From assembly GCF_927798175.1 (NCBI RefSeq), contig NZ_CAKMMP010000001.1, positions 310,001-374,000 of the forward strand: a stretch of DNA of 64,000 nucleotides. The letters run 5' to 3'. The notes under the pieces are model-generated. The model did no database searches and had not been told where the DNA came from. It saw nothing but the letters and a program-made list of their open reading frames with translations. This document shows, one piece after another, positions 10,101-18,209 of this stretch; positions within the stretch are counted from its first letter, which is position 1; every line of letters begins with the position of its first letter. This stretch comes from Paenibacillus sp. JJ-223. Lineage in GTDB: Bacteria > Bacillota > Bacilli > Paenibacillales > Paenibacillaceae. A program made the translations under genes and the position numbers.

Positions 10101-10987
10101 AGGCGGATCGGCCCTCTGCCCAGTGGTTTGTATCGGACCATGGCATACAGGGAAGCGACCGCAGCGACTCACAGTATATTGCACAAGAGACGGCGGGAGA
10201 CTTCCGATATGAGGCTGACATGCAGCTGGACCCGGAAGGAGGAGCCGGTTCCCTTCTGTTTCGGGCAAGCGAGGATGGACGAAGCGGTTATTACCTGAAC
10301 ATCGATCCCAACTTGCAGGCGATTCGTCTCTTTTATAAAGTGAACGGAGCCTTCGAGAATCGGCAGGTACTTGCCCGCGTTCCAAGATTCATTCGCGGTG
10401 GTCAAACCTATCGCATCCAAATTCAGGCGGAAGGTACTCGTATTCGGGTTGATGTGGACGGCAAGCAAATCATGGACGTTCAAGATGGCACGTTTGCAGA
10501 GGGTCACTTCGGTGTTCATGCCTTTGGCGGAAGTGCGTCTTTCCAGAACGTGAACGCCTTTGATATGAAAAAAGCGGACTTGAAGACCGTGACGATTCGC
10601 AATGCAGGATATCCTGTTGCCATGCAATCCATTCCAACCCCGGAAGGCGAGGTCGTGAACGTGGGAGCCGAGACGGATCATGAAGCCGAGCGCTCGATGT
10701 GGATCCTTATGCCGACCGGCGACGATTCCGGCTCTTATTCGATCCGAACGATAAACGGGCTGTCGCTGGATTGGGATGTTGGGCAGAATCGTATCCAGCT
10801 TTACCCGTATCTGGGGTACCCTAATCAACGCTGGAACATTTCAAAAAACGATGATGGAACGATGCGCATTACAAGCGTGCACAACGGGAGTGCGCTCGGC
10901 GTGTCAGAAGATGGTACAACGCTGGTGATGAATGAACCCCGTTTTGAGGATGAGCATCAAAAATGGAATGTAATACCCGGCCGTTGA
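7154..10987 (+). CDS. Secreted multidomain levanase (GH32 with three CBM66-like modules)
   Basis: Exo-acting fructan hydrolase of about 1277 residues, far longer than SacC-type levanases. Order: signal peptide (1-25), CBM66-like modules (about 63-227 and 235-386), GH32 propeller (about 395-710), GH32 beta-sandwich (to about 880), Big_2-like domain (886-972), third CBM66-like module (975-1137), ricin/beta-trefoil-like C-terminus (1143-1277; QRWNIS, QKWNVIPG). Catalytic residues are Asp412, Asp540 and Glu591 (WECPD). The nucleophile motif is GSASDPNG instead of WMNDPNG. CBM66 of B. subtilis SacC binds fructan ends. Start may instead be ATG 7148. No LPXTG anchor. Confidence 0.9.
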   Translation: MRFIFRSIGCVLLSCVLGSASVEAYSTPSAGDKVAMLQREPAVKRSDIPHTEAVQMMTDVSRAATNLSGWTLHGKGTLEDTNEGLHLASDAEENAMALSATRADDFVYEADLMIKDMKADASLVFRADDTGWSSYMLQVVPQAGVIRLRDAGGKSGSLFEEHSVSVEPGRIYHLKVKAVGESLQVFWDGRYDPVIDVKDSAYASGKLGLHVWDGSALFQNVQVSSMNGNLGKPIHSTGDWQPDVKGLRGKGTVQGKTRMIYEKTAGDVVYEGSMSLAAPTSSAALLFRSNAEGTEGYEAALIREGEEVRVQLRKADGTVLASSDRKYPSQSGARHHIEAVVFGSLIKVYVDGYAAPAIEVTDSSYADGYAGLVVEQGSAYFQDVYMTEESMYYTEKYRPQYHYSPMRGSASDPNGLVYFEGEYHLFHQDGGTWAHAVSTDLIKWKRLPIALPWNDLGHVWSGSAIADLHNASGLFSDSGGKGLIAYYTSYHPDKPGGNQRIGLAYSTDQGRNWQYAEDRPIVIENPGKHGEDPGSWDFRDPKVVRDEDHNRWIMVVSGGDHIRFFTSTNLLDWTLTDNFGYGEYVRGGVWECPDLIQLPVDGTDQRKWVLMISTGANPKTQGSDAEYFIGELTAEGKFLNDHPAGKVLRTDFGKEFYASMSFASMPDQRKVMLAWMTNWDYPFDFPTAPWKGQLTIPREVSLRTTDEGVRLAQTPIAELRALRQNLYSAQPFRVGPKSQNLLQGLAAGAYEIEAEVEIPPGSSVTEFGFHLRQREGQKTTVGYKAEKQMMFVDRTNSGDSGFSGLFTKVHEAPLQPEHNRVKLRIFVDESSVEVFGNDGRVVFSDVIFPDPAGRSMAFYSLGGDVKVVSMNVYAMNNIWREGMSSNPQVVADTQRRTMNVGQDISLYASVEGGSGKGAQPLKWTVSDPEVVNVVYADKTHATIRAVGKGEAWVTASTANGKASAKIPIAVTDGEFHTNLSGWQADRPSAQWFVSDHGIQGSDRSDSQYIAQETAGDFRYEADMQLDPEGGAGSLLFRASEDGRSGYYLNIDPNLQAIRLFYKVNGAFENRQVLARVPRFIRGGQTYRIQIQAEGTRIRVDVDGKQIMDVQDGTFAEGHFGVHAFGGSASFQNVNAFDMKKADLKTVTIRNAGYPVAMQSIPTPEGEVVNVGAETDHEAERSMWILMPTGDDSGSYSIRTINGLSLDWDVGQNRIQLYPYLGYPNQRWNISKNDDGTMRITSVHNGSALGVSEDGTTLVMNEPRFEDEHQKWNVIPGR

Positions 10988-11006
10988 CCGACGCAAGTCA
11001 GTGGGT

Positions 11007-11129
11007 TCATTTCTGAACGAACTCTTTTGGCAATCCGATCAGATGGTAGGCGGCAATATCGCGTTGGCTCCATTCATCCAATGGTTTGAAGGAAAGAAAA
11101 GAATGACGCTGTCCGTAGACGTATACCAT
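11007..11129 (-). CDS. Possible small or decayed ORF (40 aa), function unknown
   Basis: A minus-strand frame reads MVYVYGQRHSFL...DEWSQRDIAAYHLIGLPKE and ends at 11007. The composition looks protein-like, but the ATG has no clear ribosome-binding site and a stop lies shortly upstream. It may be the C-terminal remnant of a lost gene. I do not recognise the family. Confidence 0.25.
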   Translation of the reverse strand: MVYVYGQRHSFLSFKPLDEWSQRDIAAYHLIGLPKEFVQK

Positions 11130-11193
11130 TTCATGGGTTTGGAGAAGCTTTTAGCGTTTAACCCCAAATCCAGCTGAAGGAATGGTACGAGAT

Positions 11194-12414
11194 ATGCTTG
11201 ATTCAAAAACAATAGACATCGTCAAATCAACAGCTCCTGTGCTGAAGCAGCACAGTGCTCAAATAGGAAAACGATTTTATGAACGGTTATTCACCAAAGC
11301 GCCGGAACTGAACAACATCTTTAATCAGACGAATCAAAAAAGAGGGATACAGCAGGAAGCGTTGGGTTATGTCGTTTATGCAGCCGGAGAACATATTACC
11401 AACCTGGATGCGTTGACTCCTGTTATCCGGCGAATTACGGAGAAACATCGAGCGATCGGAATCAAACCCGAGCAGTATGCCATCGTAGGCGAAACGTTGC
11501 TCGAAGCTGTCCAGGATGTTTTGGGTGACGCTGCCACGGATGAAATTATTACCGCTTGGGGGAAAGCTTACAACTACATTGCGGATGCATTTATTCGGAT
11601 CGAACAAAGCTTGTATGAGGAGACCGAGCATCAGTCGGGAGGTTGGGCCGATGACCGGACCTTTATCGTAGATCGAAAGGTTAAGGAGACGGAAGACGTT
11701 ACCTCGTTTTATTTAAAGCCGCAAGATGGCCAAGCGATTGCCAAGTACAAGGCCGGCCAGTATTTGACGATAAAAGCAAACATACCGGGCGAAAAGTATA
11801 CTCATATTCGCCACTACAGTCTGTCTGATGCTTCGGGAAACGATGTCTACCGAATTACCGTGAAGCGTGAAGATGCAAGTCATAACGACCCGGATGGAAT
11901 CGTATCCAATTACCTGCATGACCATGTTCAAGTCGGCGATGCTTTACCATTTTCCGCTCCTGCCGGCGATTTCATTTTAACGACTGCAGACGCACCCCTT
12001 GTTTTGATCAGCGGCGGAATCGGAATTTCGCCTTTGTTGAGTATGTTAAACACGGTTGTCAGGGAGCAGCGTGATCGTCAGGTAACCTTTATCCACGCAA
12101 CGGCCAACAGCAACACACATGCCTTTAGGGAACACCTGCTTGAAATGGAGAAGAATCACCCGAATGTGAAGTCATTGGTATGCTACTCGTCTCCGACTCC
12201 GCATGATCGAGAATCACATAACTACGATGTAGAGGGACGAATAGATCTGAACGGGCTGCAATCCGTCGTTCCGTCCAAAAAAGCGGATTTCTATATCTGT
12301 GGTTCTATTCCGTTTATGGAATCCATGTATCGAATGTTGACAGAGTGGGGTGTGCATCAGGCTAACATCCATTACGAAGCATTTAGCCCCCTGGCTATGT
12401 TAGGCGAGGAATAG
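11194..12414 (+). CDS. hmp: Flavohemoglobin / nitric oxide dioxygenase
   Basis: Converts NO to nitrate using O2 and NAD(P)H; cytosolic. 406 residues: globin domain (1-136; proximal His in EKHRAIGIKPEQY), FAD-binding domain (about 150-255; RHYSLS) and NAD-binding domain (about 262-400; LISGGIGISPLLSM). The frame opens at ATG 11182, but GAAGGA at 11176-11181 abuts it, so ATG 11194 (MLDSKTIDIVKS) is the start, as in B. subtilis Hmp. Monocistronic, ended by hairpins at 12484-12557. I saw no clear NsrR or Fnr site upstream. Confidence 0.96.
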   Translation: MLDSKTIDIVKSTAPVLKQHSAQIGKRFYERLFTKAPELNNIFNQTNQKRGIQQEALGYVVYAAGEHITNLDALTPVIRRITEKHRAIGIKPEQYAIVGETLLEAVQDVLGDAATDEIITAWGKAYNYIADAFIRIEQSLYEETEHQSGGWADDRTFIVDRKVKETEDVTSFYLKPQDGQAIAKYKAGQYLTIKANIPGEKYTHIRHYSLSDASGNDVYRITVKREDASHNDPDGIVSNYLHDHVQVGDALPFSAPAGDFILTTADAPLVLISGGIGISPLLSMLNTVVREQRDRQVTFIHATANSNTHAFREHLLEMEKNHPNVKSLVCYSSPTPHDRESHNYDVEGRIDLNGLQSVVPSKKADFYICGSIPFMESMYRMLTEWGVHQANIHYEAFSPLAMLGEE

Positions 12415-12483
12415 CATCGTGAAACGTTAATGGTTATATTTGGTTAAGACTCTGTTTCGTAACATTGAAAAAAACAAATATCG

Positions 12484-12557
12484 AACTGACGCCGGTCCTT
12501 GATCGGCGTTAGTTGGGAAAGTTTTCATGAAAAGTCGCTAAATTAGCGACTTTTTCG
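12484..12557. terminator. Two consecutive hairpins, second is a terminator
   Basis: First hairpin: AACTGACGCCG (12484-12494) pairs with CGGCGTTAGTT (12504-12514), one G-T pair. Second: AAAAGTCGC (12530-12538) with GCGACTTTT (12546-12554), flanked by A- and T-runs, so it can terminate both hmp and the convergent AraC gene. Confidence 0.75.
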
Positions 12558-12572
12558 TTTTGAGGCAGCTTT

Positions 12573-13391
12573 CTAAAGCAGCATATTTCTAAATTCTGAT
12601 GGTGTGCAATTTTTTGCCTTTTTAAAATTTTTGGAAAACAAAAGGACATCGTTATATCCGACCGACCTGGCGATATCTCCAATTTTGAGTGAAGTATTGG
12701 TCATTAAATAACATGCTTTTTCAATTCTAAGATGGAGTAAAAATTGCTGGGGAGACTGATGAATGTATTGCTTAAACAGACGATGCAAATAGGAACGATC
12801 AATAGAAATGTGTCTAGCGACATCATTTACCGTAATATGATGTGCATAATTCTGATCAATGAAATGCAATGCATCTTCAATATACTTCTGTTGTTTTACT
12901 TCACTAGGGACTTTGATATTCGGGTAAAGTTCACACAATTCATACAAAAATTCATAAAGTTTTGCCGTCAATAAAAAGTCTCTGTTCGAAGTCAGGGACG
13001 TCAGACTTAGAATACGATGCATACAATCAGCCAGATTGTGCGTTTGATCAAAACTAAAGATCGGATGATCTATAGATAAACTCGTTCGAAGCAAATATTC
13101 TTTTGCTTTTATTCCACTAAAACCAATCCAAATATATTCCCAAGGATCATCAGCATCTGCTTCATAATAAATTAAAACATTCGGCTCTATCAAAAAAGCT
13201 TCTTGTTGTTCGAGGTGATAAATTTTGTCATTAACTTTAAAAACACCTTTTCCTTTTAATACATAGTGAATCATATATCCGCTTCGAATCGCAGGACCAT
13301 AAGAGTGTCCTCCCATACAAGCTTCTCTACCGCATGTGTACAAATTAAGATCCAGATTATTGCGGGAATGATTGGAGAAACTGGCGGCCAT
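12573..13391 (-). CDS. AraC-family regulator of the alpha-galactoside locus
   Basis: 272 residues: an N-terminal cupin-like sugar-sensing domain (MIHYVLKGKGVF) and two C-terminal AraC helix-turn-helix units (ITVNDVARHISIDRSYLHRLF; LKIGDIARSVGYNDVLLFSK). The frame opens at a GTG inside the ribosome-binding site; AGAGGTGA places the start at ATG 13391. It is divergent from the alpha-galactosidase and PTS genes, the arrangement of RafR/MsmR-type activators, so it probably activates them when an alpha-galactoside is present. Confidence 0.9.
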   Translation of the reverse strand: MAASFSNHSRNNLDLNLYTCGREACMGGHSYGPAIRSGYMIHYVLKGKGVFKVNDKIYHLEQQEAFLIEPNVLIYYEADADDPWEYIWIGFSGIKAKEYLLRTSLSIDHPIFSFDQTHNLADCMHRILSLTSLTSNRDFLLTAKLYEFLYELCELYPNIKVPSEVKQQKYIEDALHFIDQNYAHHITVNDVARHISIDRSYLHRLFKQYIHQSPQQFLLHLRIEKACYLMTNTSLKIGDIARSVGYNDVLLFSKNFKKAKNCTPSEFRNMLL

Positions 13392-13707
13392 TCTTGTCAC
13401 CTCTCTTTAAAACGCTGAAAAGTTATCACATTCTTTAATAGTCAGTCTACATTATTCCATATTCATTGTCCATTTAAACCATTAGAATAAGAGCATACTA
13501 ATTATTGTATAGCAACTAATTCATTGTTTAATCCTAGGTAAAGCAATAACTAAAGCGCTATCTTTCATTACGTTGTTATATCGTTGTATTCGTTGTGAGA
13601 TGATTCAAGCTGATTTGTAATTCCACATTTTTCTTTCTTGCAGCTTGGTTCCATCTATTCCCAAAACCTTATCAATTATAGTTTTAATAATATGCAAGGA
13701 GGATTCT
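13392..13707. other. Divergent promoter region, AT-rich, non-coding
   Basis: 316 bases between the AraC regulator and the alpha-galactosidase gene. No open frame with a ribosome-binding site other than the galactosidase leader. The only distinct element I see is the cre-like site at 13549-13563; promoter hexamers are not convincing. Confidence 0.5.
13549..13563. promoter_or_regulatory. cre-like CcpA site
   Basis: ACTAAAGCGCTATCT matches the 15-base cre consensus WTGNAANCGNWNNCW except at its second and third positions, with the AAGCGCT core intact. It lies 145 bases before the alpha-galactosidase start, which fits carbon catabolite repression. Confidence 0.5.
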
Positions 13708-15900
13708 ATGGCAATCCACATTAATGGCGATCAACGGTTATTTCATTTACAAGGGAAAAATTCCAGCTATGTAATGCAGATCGTTCGTGATGGATATTTA
13801 GCTCATTTATATTGGGGAAAAAAAGTGAATACCTATCGTGGAAGCAACAAAATTATTTATATGGATCGAGGATTTTCGCCTAACCCGGATGCCTCTGATC
13901 GAACATTTTCACTCGATACGCTGCCCCAAGAATATCCAGCCTATGGAAATGGAGATTTTAGAACACCGGCTTATCAAATACAGTTAAATAATGGATCAAC
14001 GCTGACGGATCTTCGTTACAAAGAGTACAGGACATATAAAGGAAAACCCAAGTTAAACGGACTGCCGTCTACTTATGTAGAGGACGAAGAAGAAGCAGAG
14101 ACACTGGAGCTTATCATGGAGGATAAGTTGTTAGGATTGACTGTGACACTATGCTATAGTTTGTACCCTGAATTAGATGTGATCACAAGGTCGGCTCATT
14201 TTAACAATGAAGGAACACAACGCTTGAAGATCCTTCGGGCACTTAGTGCAAGTGTTGATTTTCGGGATGATGAGTACGAATTGATTACATTATATGGTGC
14301 TCATAACAATGAAAAAAATATCGTGAGGCGCAGCATTGTTCCAGGGATTCAACTGGTTGATAGCTGCCGGGGCGCGAGCAGTCCTCAACAAGCACCGTTT
14401 CTATCGTTAGTACGAAAAGGAACTGATGAGGATCAAGGGGAAGTATATGCGTTTAACCTCGTTTACAGTGGCAATTTTACGGCTCAAGTTCAAGTGGATC
14501 CCTATCGCAATACGAGAGTGTCCATAGGTATTAATCCTTTTGATTTCTCATGGCTGTTAGAACCTGGGGAATTATTTCAAACTCCTGAAGTTGTAATGGC
14601 TTACACAGCAAATGGGTTGGGTGATATGTCCAGAATCTATCATAAGCTCTACAGTAAAAGATTATGTCGTGGAACATTCCGAGATAAGTTGCGGCCAATA
14701 CTAATTAATAATTGGGAAGCTACTTATTTTGATTTTAATGCGGAGAAAATTGAAGAAATAGCTGTGGAAGCAAAAAAAGCAGGTATAGAGCTGCTTGTAT
14801 TGGACGATGGATGGTTCGGAAAAAGAGACGACGATAACAGCTCACTTGGGGATTGGGTTGTCGATCAGCGTAAACTTCCAAATGGATTGCTGGACCTCGC
14901 AACTCGGATTTGTGATCTCGGACTGGAGTTTGGATTGTGGTTTGAGCCTGAAATGGTTTCAATAGACAGCGATTTATATAGAAAACATCCAGATTGGTGT
15001 TTACATGTTGAAAATCGCCCTTCCACACTAGGCCGAAACCAACTTGTTTTGGATTTAACCCGTGAGGAAGTGTGCGATTACATCATCGAATCCGTGTCCT
15101 CTGTTTTATCAAGTGCACCGATTACCTATGTGAAATGGGATATGAATCGACATATGACGGATTTGGGTTCAGCTGCTTTACCACCGGAACGACAACGTGA
15201 AACCGCTCACCGATATATGTTAGGTCTTTATAAAGTAATGGAAGCAATCACATCAAGGTTTCCTGATGTATTGTTTGAGAGTTGTTCTAGTGGGGGCGGG
15301 CGTTTTGATGCCGGTATGCTTTACTATATGCCTCAAACATGGACGAGTGATAATACCGATGCGATGTGTCGGTTGAAAATTCAATATGGTACAAGTCTGG
15401 TTTACCCGCCAATTACAATGGGAGCCCACGTTTCAACCGTCCCTAATCATCAAGTGGGAAGAATAACCCCGTTGGAAACAAGAGGACATGTCGCAATGGC
15501 TGGTAACTTTGGTTATGAGCTGGACCTTACAACCATTACAGAACAAGAAAAAGAAGAAATTAAAAAACAAGTTGCTTTATATAAAGAGATTCGGCCAATT
15601 ATCCAATTTGGAAGTTTTCATAGAATACTCAGCCCTTTTGATGGAAATGAAGCCGCATGGAACTTTGTTTCCGATGATCAATCGGAAGTCGTCGCGAGTT
15701 ATTTCAAAGTGCTTTCGCAACCGGCTGCATCTCTTCGAACGATCAAATTTAAAGGGTTGAATCCAGATTTTATGTATAAAAATGTCGAGACTGGTGAACT
15801 GTTTGGTGGAGATGAGCTTATGCATGCAGGGCTCACATTGCCAAGGATTAAGCAAGACTTTCTAAGTATGTTCTGGAGATTTACAAAACATCCTAATTGA
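13708..15900 (+). CDS. GH36 alpha-galactosidase
   Basis: Hydrolyses terminal alpha-1,6-galactose from melibiose, raffinose or stachyose; cytosolic (no signal peptide). 730 residues, the usual bacterial GH36 length. The nucleophile is Asp478 (YVKWDMNRHM) and the acid/base Asp548 (TWTSDNTDAM), matching my recollection of the Geobacillus enzymes; ESCSSGGGRFD lies between. AAGGAGG with a 7-base spacer selects ATG 13708 over an upstream in-frame start. It heads an operon with PTS genes. Low-GC codon use here contrasts with the fructan locus, which suggests separate origin. Confidence 0.95.
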   Translation: MAIHINGDQRLFHLQGKNSSYVMQIVRDGYLAHLYWGKKVNTYRGSNKIIYMDRGFSPNPDASDRTFSLDTLPQEYPAYGNGDFRTPAYQIQLNNGSTLTDLRYKEYRTYKGKPKLNGLPSTYVEDEEEAETLELIMEDKLLGLTVTLCYSLYPELDVITRSAHFNNEGTQRLKILRALSASVDFRDDEYELITLYGAHNNEKNIVRRSIVPGIQLVDSCRGASSPQQAPFLSLVRKGTDEDQGEVYAFNLVYSGNFTAQVQVDPYRNTRVSIGINPFDFSWLLEPGELFQTPEVVMAYTANGLGDMSRIYHKLYSKRLCRGTFRDKLRPILINNWEATYFDFNAEKIEEIAVEAKKAGIELLVLDDGWFGKRDDDNSSLGDWVVDQRKLPNGLLDLATRICDLGLEFGLWFEPEMVSIDSDLYRKHPDWCLHVENRPSTLGRNQLVLDLTREEVCDYIIESVSSVLSSAPITYVKWDMNRHMTDLGSAALPPERQRETAHRYMLGLYKVMEAITSRFPDVLFESCSSGGGRFDAGMLYYMPQTWTSDNTDAMCRLKIQYGTSLVYPPITMGAHVSTVPNHQVGRITPLETRGHVAMAGNFGYELDLTTITEQEKEEIKKQVALYKEIRPIIQFGSFHRILSPFDGNEAAWNFVSDDQSEVVASYFKVLSQPAASLRTIKFKGLNPDFMYKNVETGELFGGDELMHAGLTLPRIKQDFLSMFWRFTKHPN

Positions 15901-15926
15901 ACAGTCAAGAGAGAGGGAAAAGAGAC

Positions 15927-17375
15927 ATGGAAGATAAGCATAAACAATACAGAGAAATTTCTGAAAACATCTTGAAGAACATAGGGGGAAAGGAAAACAT
16001 CGCTGGAGTCACACATTGCGCCACTCGATTAAGAATCGTATTAGATGACAACGATAAAGCTGATTTAACAAAAGTGGAAAATATAAATTTAGTCAAAGGG
16101 GTTTTTATAGCAGGCGATCAACTTCAAATTATTTTTGGAGCCGGATTAGTAAACGATATTTATGCCGCATTCTCTAAGCTTACAGAAACAGAAAATATGT
16201 CTCTAAGCGACGTAAAGACAAAGGCTTCACAAAAGCAGAATTTTTTACAGAAAGCCATAAAATCTTTATCTGATGTTTTTATTGAGATTATGCCTGGAAT
16301 TCTTGCAGCCGCATTATTAATGGGAATTACAGGTTTGTTGGGCCAACAAGGTTTATTTGGTGAGAAATCGGTTGTAGAAATGTACCCAGCTTTGCAAGGG
16401 ATTAACCGTTTATTATCAATCGTATCATCTGGAATATTTACGATACTACCATTATTGGTAGTATATTCTGCAACCAAAAGATATGGCGGCAGACCTATTC
16501 TTGGTTTAGTGCTTGGTGCCATTATGCTTCACCCGAACTTAGCAGATGCTTATGAAGTCGCTAAAGGCAACGTTCAGCCTGAAACCATAAATATTTTAGG
16601 GTTGAACATCGAACTCGTTGGATTCCAAGGCGGCATTATCATTGCTTTGATGATGGGTTTTGTCGTTGCCAAATTAGACCAATTCTTTATTAAAAAAGTA
16701 CCTAATATGATCAAACTGTTTTTAGCACCTTTGTTGACCGTATTTGTTTCTAGCGTATTGTTATTCACAATGATTGGACCGCTGGGCCGCGAATTAGCTC
16801 AATTCGTAACCACCTCATTATTATGGAGTACACAAAACTTGGGCATTTTTGGATATATGTTCTTTGCTGGTATTCAACAAATTATCGTCATTACGGGGTT
16901 ACACCATGTTTTAGGTGCAGTGGAAGCACAGCTTCTTATAGATACAGGGCGAAACTTCATAAATCCATTAATGTCTGTTGCCTTATTTGGACAAGGAGGG
17001 GCCGTATTAGGATATGTCCTTTTACATCGGAAGAATACGAAAGTAAAGGAACTTGGAATTTCAGCATTTGGTTCTGTGATCTTTGGCGTATCAGAACCAG
17101 CCATTTTTGGGATCACTTTAAAATATAAATTCCCGCTGATCGCTGGATGTATTGGGGGAGCGATTGCTGGTGGTTATGTGTATTTAAGCAAGCTCACTGC
17201 AATAGGATTTGGAACCACGGCTCTTCCGGGATTAGCCATTGCTTCCGCCGACAACCATGGGCATCTTAATTATATAATCGCACATTTAATCGCATTATCC
17301 TGTGGAGCAGTCTTCACAGTAATATATGGAAACATTAATCGAAAAAAGACTAAACTTAACTCCCAACAAGAATAG
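15927..17375 (+). CDS. PTS transporter EIIBC, glucose/sucrose superfamily
   Basis: Sugar-specific membrane permease and phosphotransfer subunit, 482 residues. EIIB comes first (residues 1-90, phosphocysteine Cys31 in THCATRLR), then a multi-spanning EIIC domain (about 110-475). The long frame opens at a TTG overlapping the previous gene; the better start is ATG 15927 behind GAGAGGG. It lacks a fused EIIA, which is encoded separately downstream. Position after the alpha-galactosidase suggests uptake of an alpha-galactoside such as melibiose or raffinose; sucrose is the main alternative. Confidence 0.9.
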   Translation: MEDKHKQYREISENILKNIGGKENIAGVTHCATRLRIVLDDNDKADLTKVENINLVKGVFIAGDQLQIIFGAGLVNDIYAAFSKLTETENMSLSDVKTKASQKQNFLQKAIKSLSDVFIEIMPGILAAALLMGITGLLGQQGLFGEKSVVEMYPALQGINRLLSIVSSGIFTILPLLVVYSATKRYGGRPILGLVLGAIMLHPNLADAYEVAKGNVQPETINILGLNIELVGFQGGIIIALMMGFVVAKLDQFFIKKVPNMIKLFLAPLLTVFVSSVLLFTMIGPLGRELAQFVTTSLLWSTQNLGIFGYMFFAGIQQIIVITGLHHVLGAVEAQLLIDTGRNFINPLMSVALFGQGGAVLGYVLLHRKNTKVKELGISAFGSVIFGVSEPAIFGITLKYKFPLIAGCIGGAIAGGYVYLSKLTAIGFGTTALPGLAIASADNHGHLNYIIAHLIALSCGAVFTVIYGNINRKKTKLNSQQE

Positions 17376-17457
17376 TACAAATGAAGAATGTTCCTTAATA
17401 GCCGCGTCGATTGCCAATAAACGAAGGAGATGTACGTAGATTTGGAGGGAGATTTAC

Positions 17458-17961
17458 ATGTTTCATTGGAGAAAAAACAAAAAGACAATTGATTTGCTCA
17501 AGATTACAGCTCCAATTTCAGGCGCAGTATTAGCATTGAAACAGGTGCCTGATCCAGCCTTTGCAGGAGGCCACATGGGTATGGGAGTGGCCATAGAACC
17601 AATGGAGGGAAAGGTCTACGCTCCATTTGACGGGAAAATTGTCCATGTCATGGATAAAAGCAAACATGCAGTCATCATTGAACATAAAAGCGGTATCCAA
17701 ATTCTTGTCCATGTCGGCATTGAAACGGTATCGCTAAAAGGAAATGGATTCACACTGTATGTGGAAAACGGTACTAAAGTAAACCAAGGACAATTGTTAT
17801 TAGAATTTGATATTTCCGCTATTCAGGCAGCGGGCTTGTCAGTGATTAGTCCGGTCATTGTTCCGGATGGGCTGGAATGTGTAGACCATGTAGAGATACA
17901 TGACATCCAGAAGCCTAAAGGCTCTGATGAGCCGATCATGACGGTGCATTTGAATTCATAA
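17458..17961 (+). CDS. PTS EIIA component, Crr/glucose type
   Basis: Stand-alone EIIA that passes phosphate from HPr to the EIIB domain encoded upstream. 167 residues; His85 (LVHVGIETV) corresponds to the phosphorylated His90 of E. coli EIIA-Glc and His70 to the supporting His75. TGGAGGGAG gives a good start at ATG 17458. It lies 82 bases after the EIIBC gene and before a terminator, so the operon is alpha-galactosidase, EIIBC, EIIA. Confidence 0.92.
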   Translation: MFHWRKNKKTIDLLKITAPISGAVLALKQVPDPAFAGGHMGMGVAIEPMEGKVYAPFDGKIVHVMDKSKHAVIIEHKSGIQILVHVGIETVSLKGNGFTLYVENGTKVNQGQLLLEFDISAIQAAGLSVISPVIVPDGLECVDHVEIHDIQKPKGSDEPIMTVHLNS

Positions 17962-18011
17962 TTAGACGAACTTTGTACTCGACGTTTTCACGGAAAGTAC
18001 ATGCCCCCTAG

Positions 18012-18055
18012 AGAAGGCAGTCATCCGTTTATGGATGGAATCTGCCTTCTTTTTC
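18012..18055 (+). terminator. Terminator of the alpha-galactosidase/PTS operon
   Basis: AGAAGGCAG (18012-18020) pairs with CTGCCTTCT (18042-18050); TCATCC/GGATGG adds an inner stem; TTTTTC follows. Confidence 0.85.
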
Positions 18056-18121
18056 GTTCATACATTTGATCATTGTTGCTTGTTTGCGTGCTTTACTATT
18101 ACGTGAGCTCCTGTGATTTGG

Positions 18122-18187
18122 CTGTGCAAAATCGCTGAAATTTCACGTGCGGGCGACTACAAATGGAAGAAGAATGCTGGTTACGAC
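18122..18187 (+). pseudogene. Fragment resembling an IS3-family transposase (OrfB N-terminus)
   Basis: One frame reads LCKIAEISRAGDYKWKKNAG, which resembles the start of IS3-family OrfB (C-K-I-hydrophobic-SR-x-x-YYKW). No start codon or continuation is found, and no flanking inverted repeats. Only about 22 codons remain. Confidence 0.4.
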
Positions 18188-18209
18188 ATTCATAGAAGGC
18201 TAGACGCAG

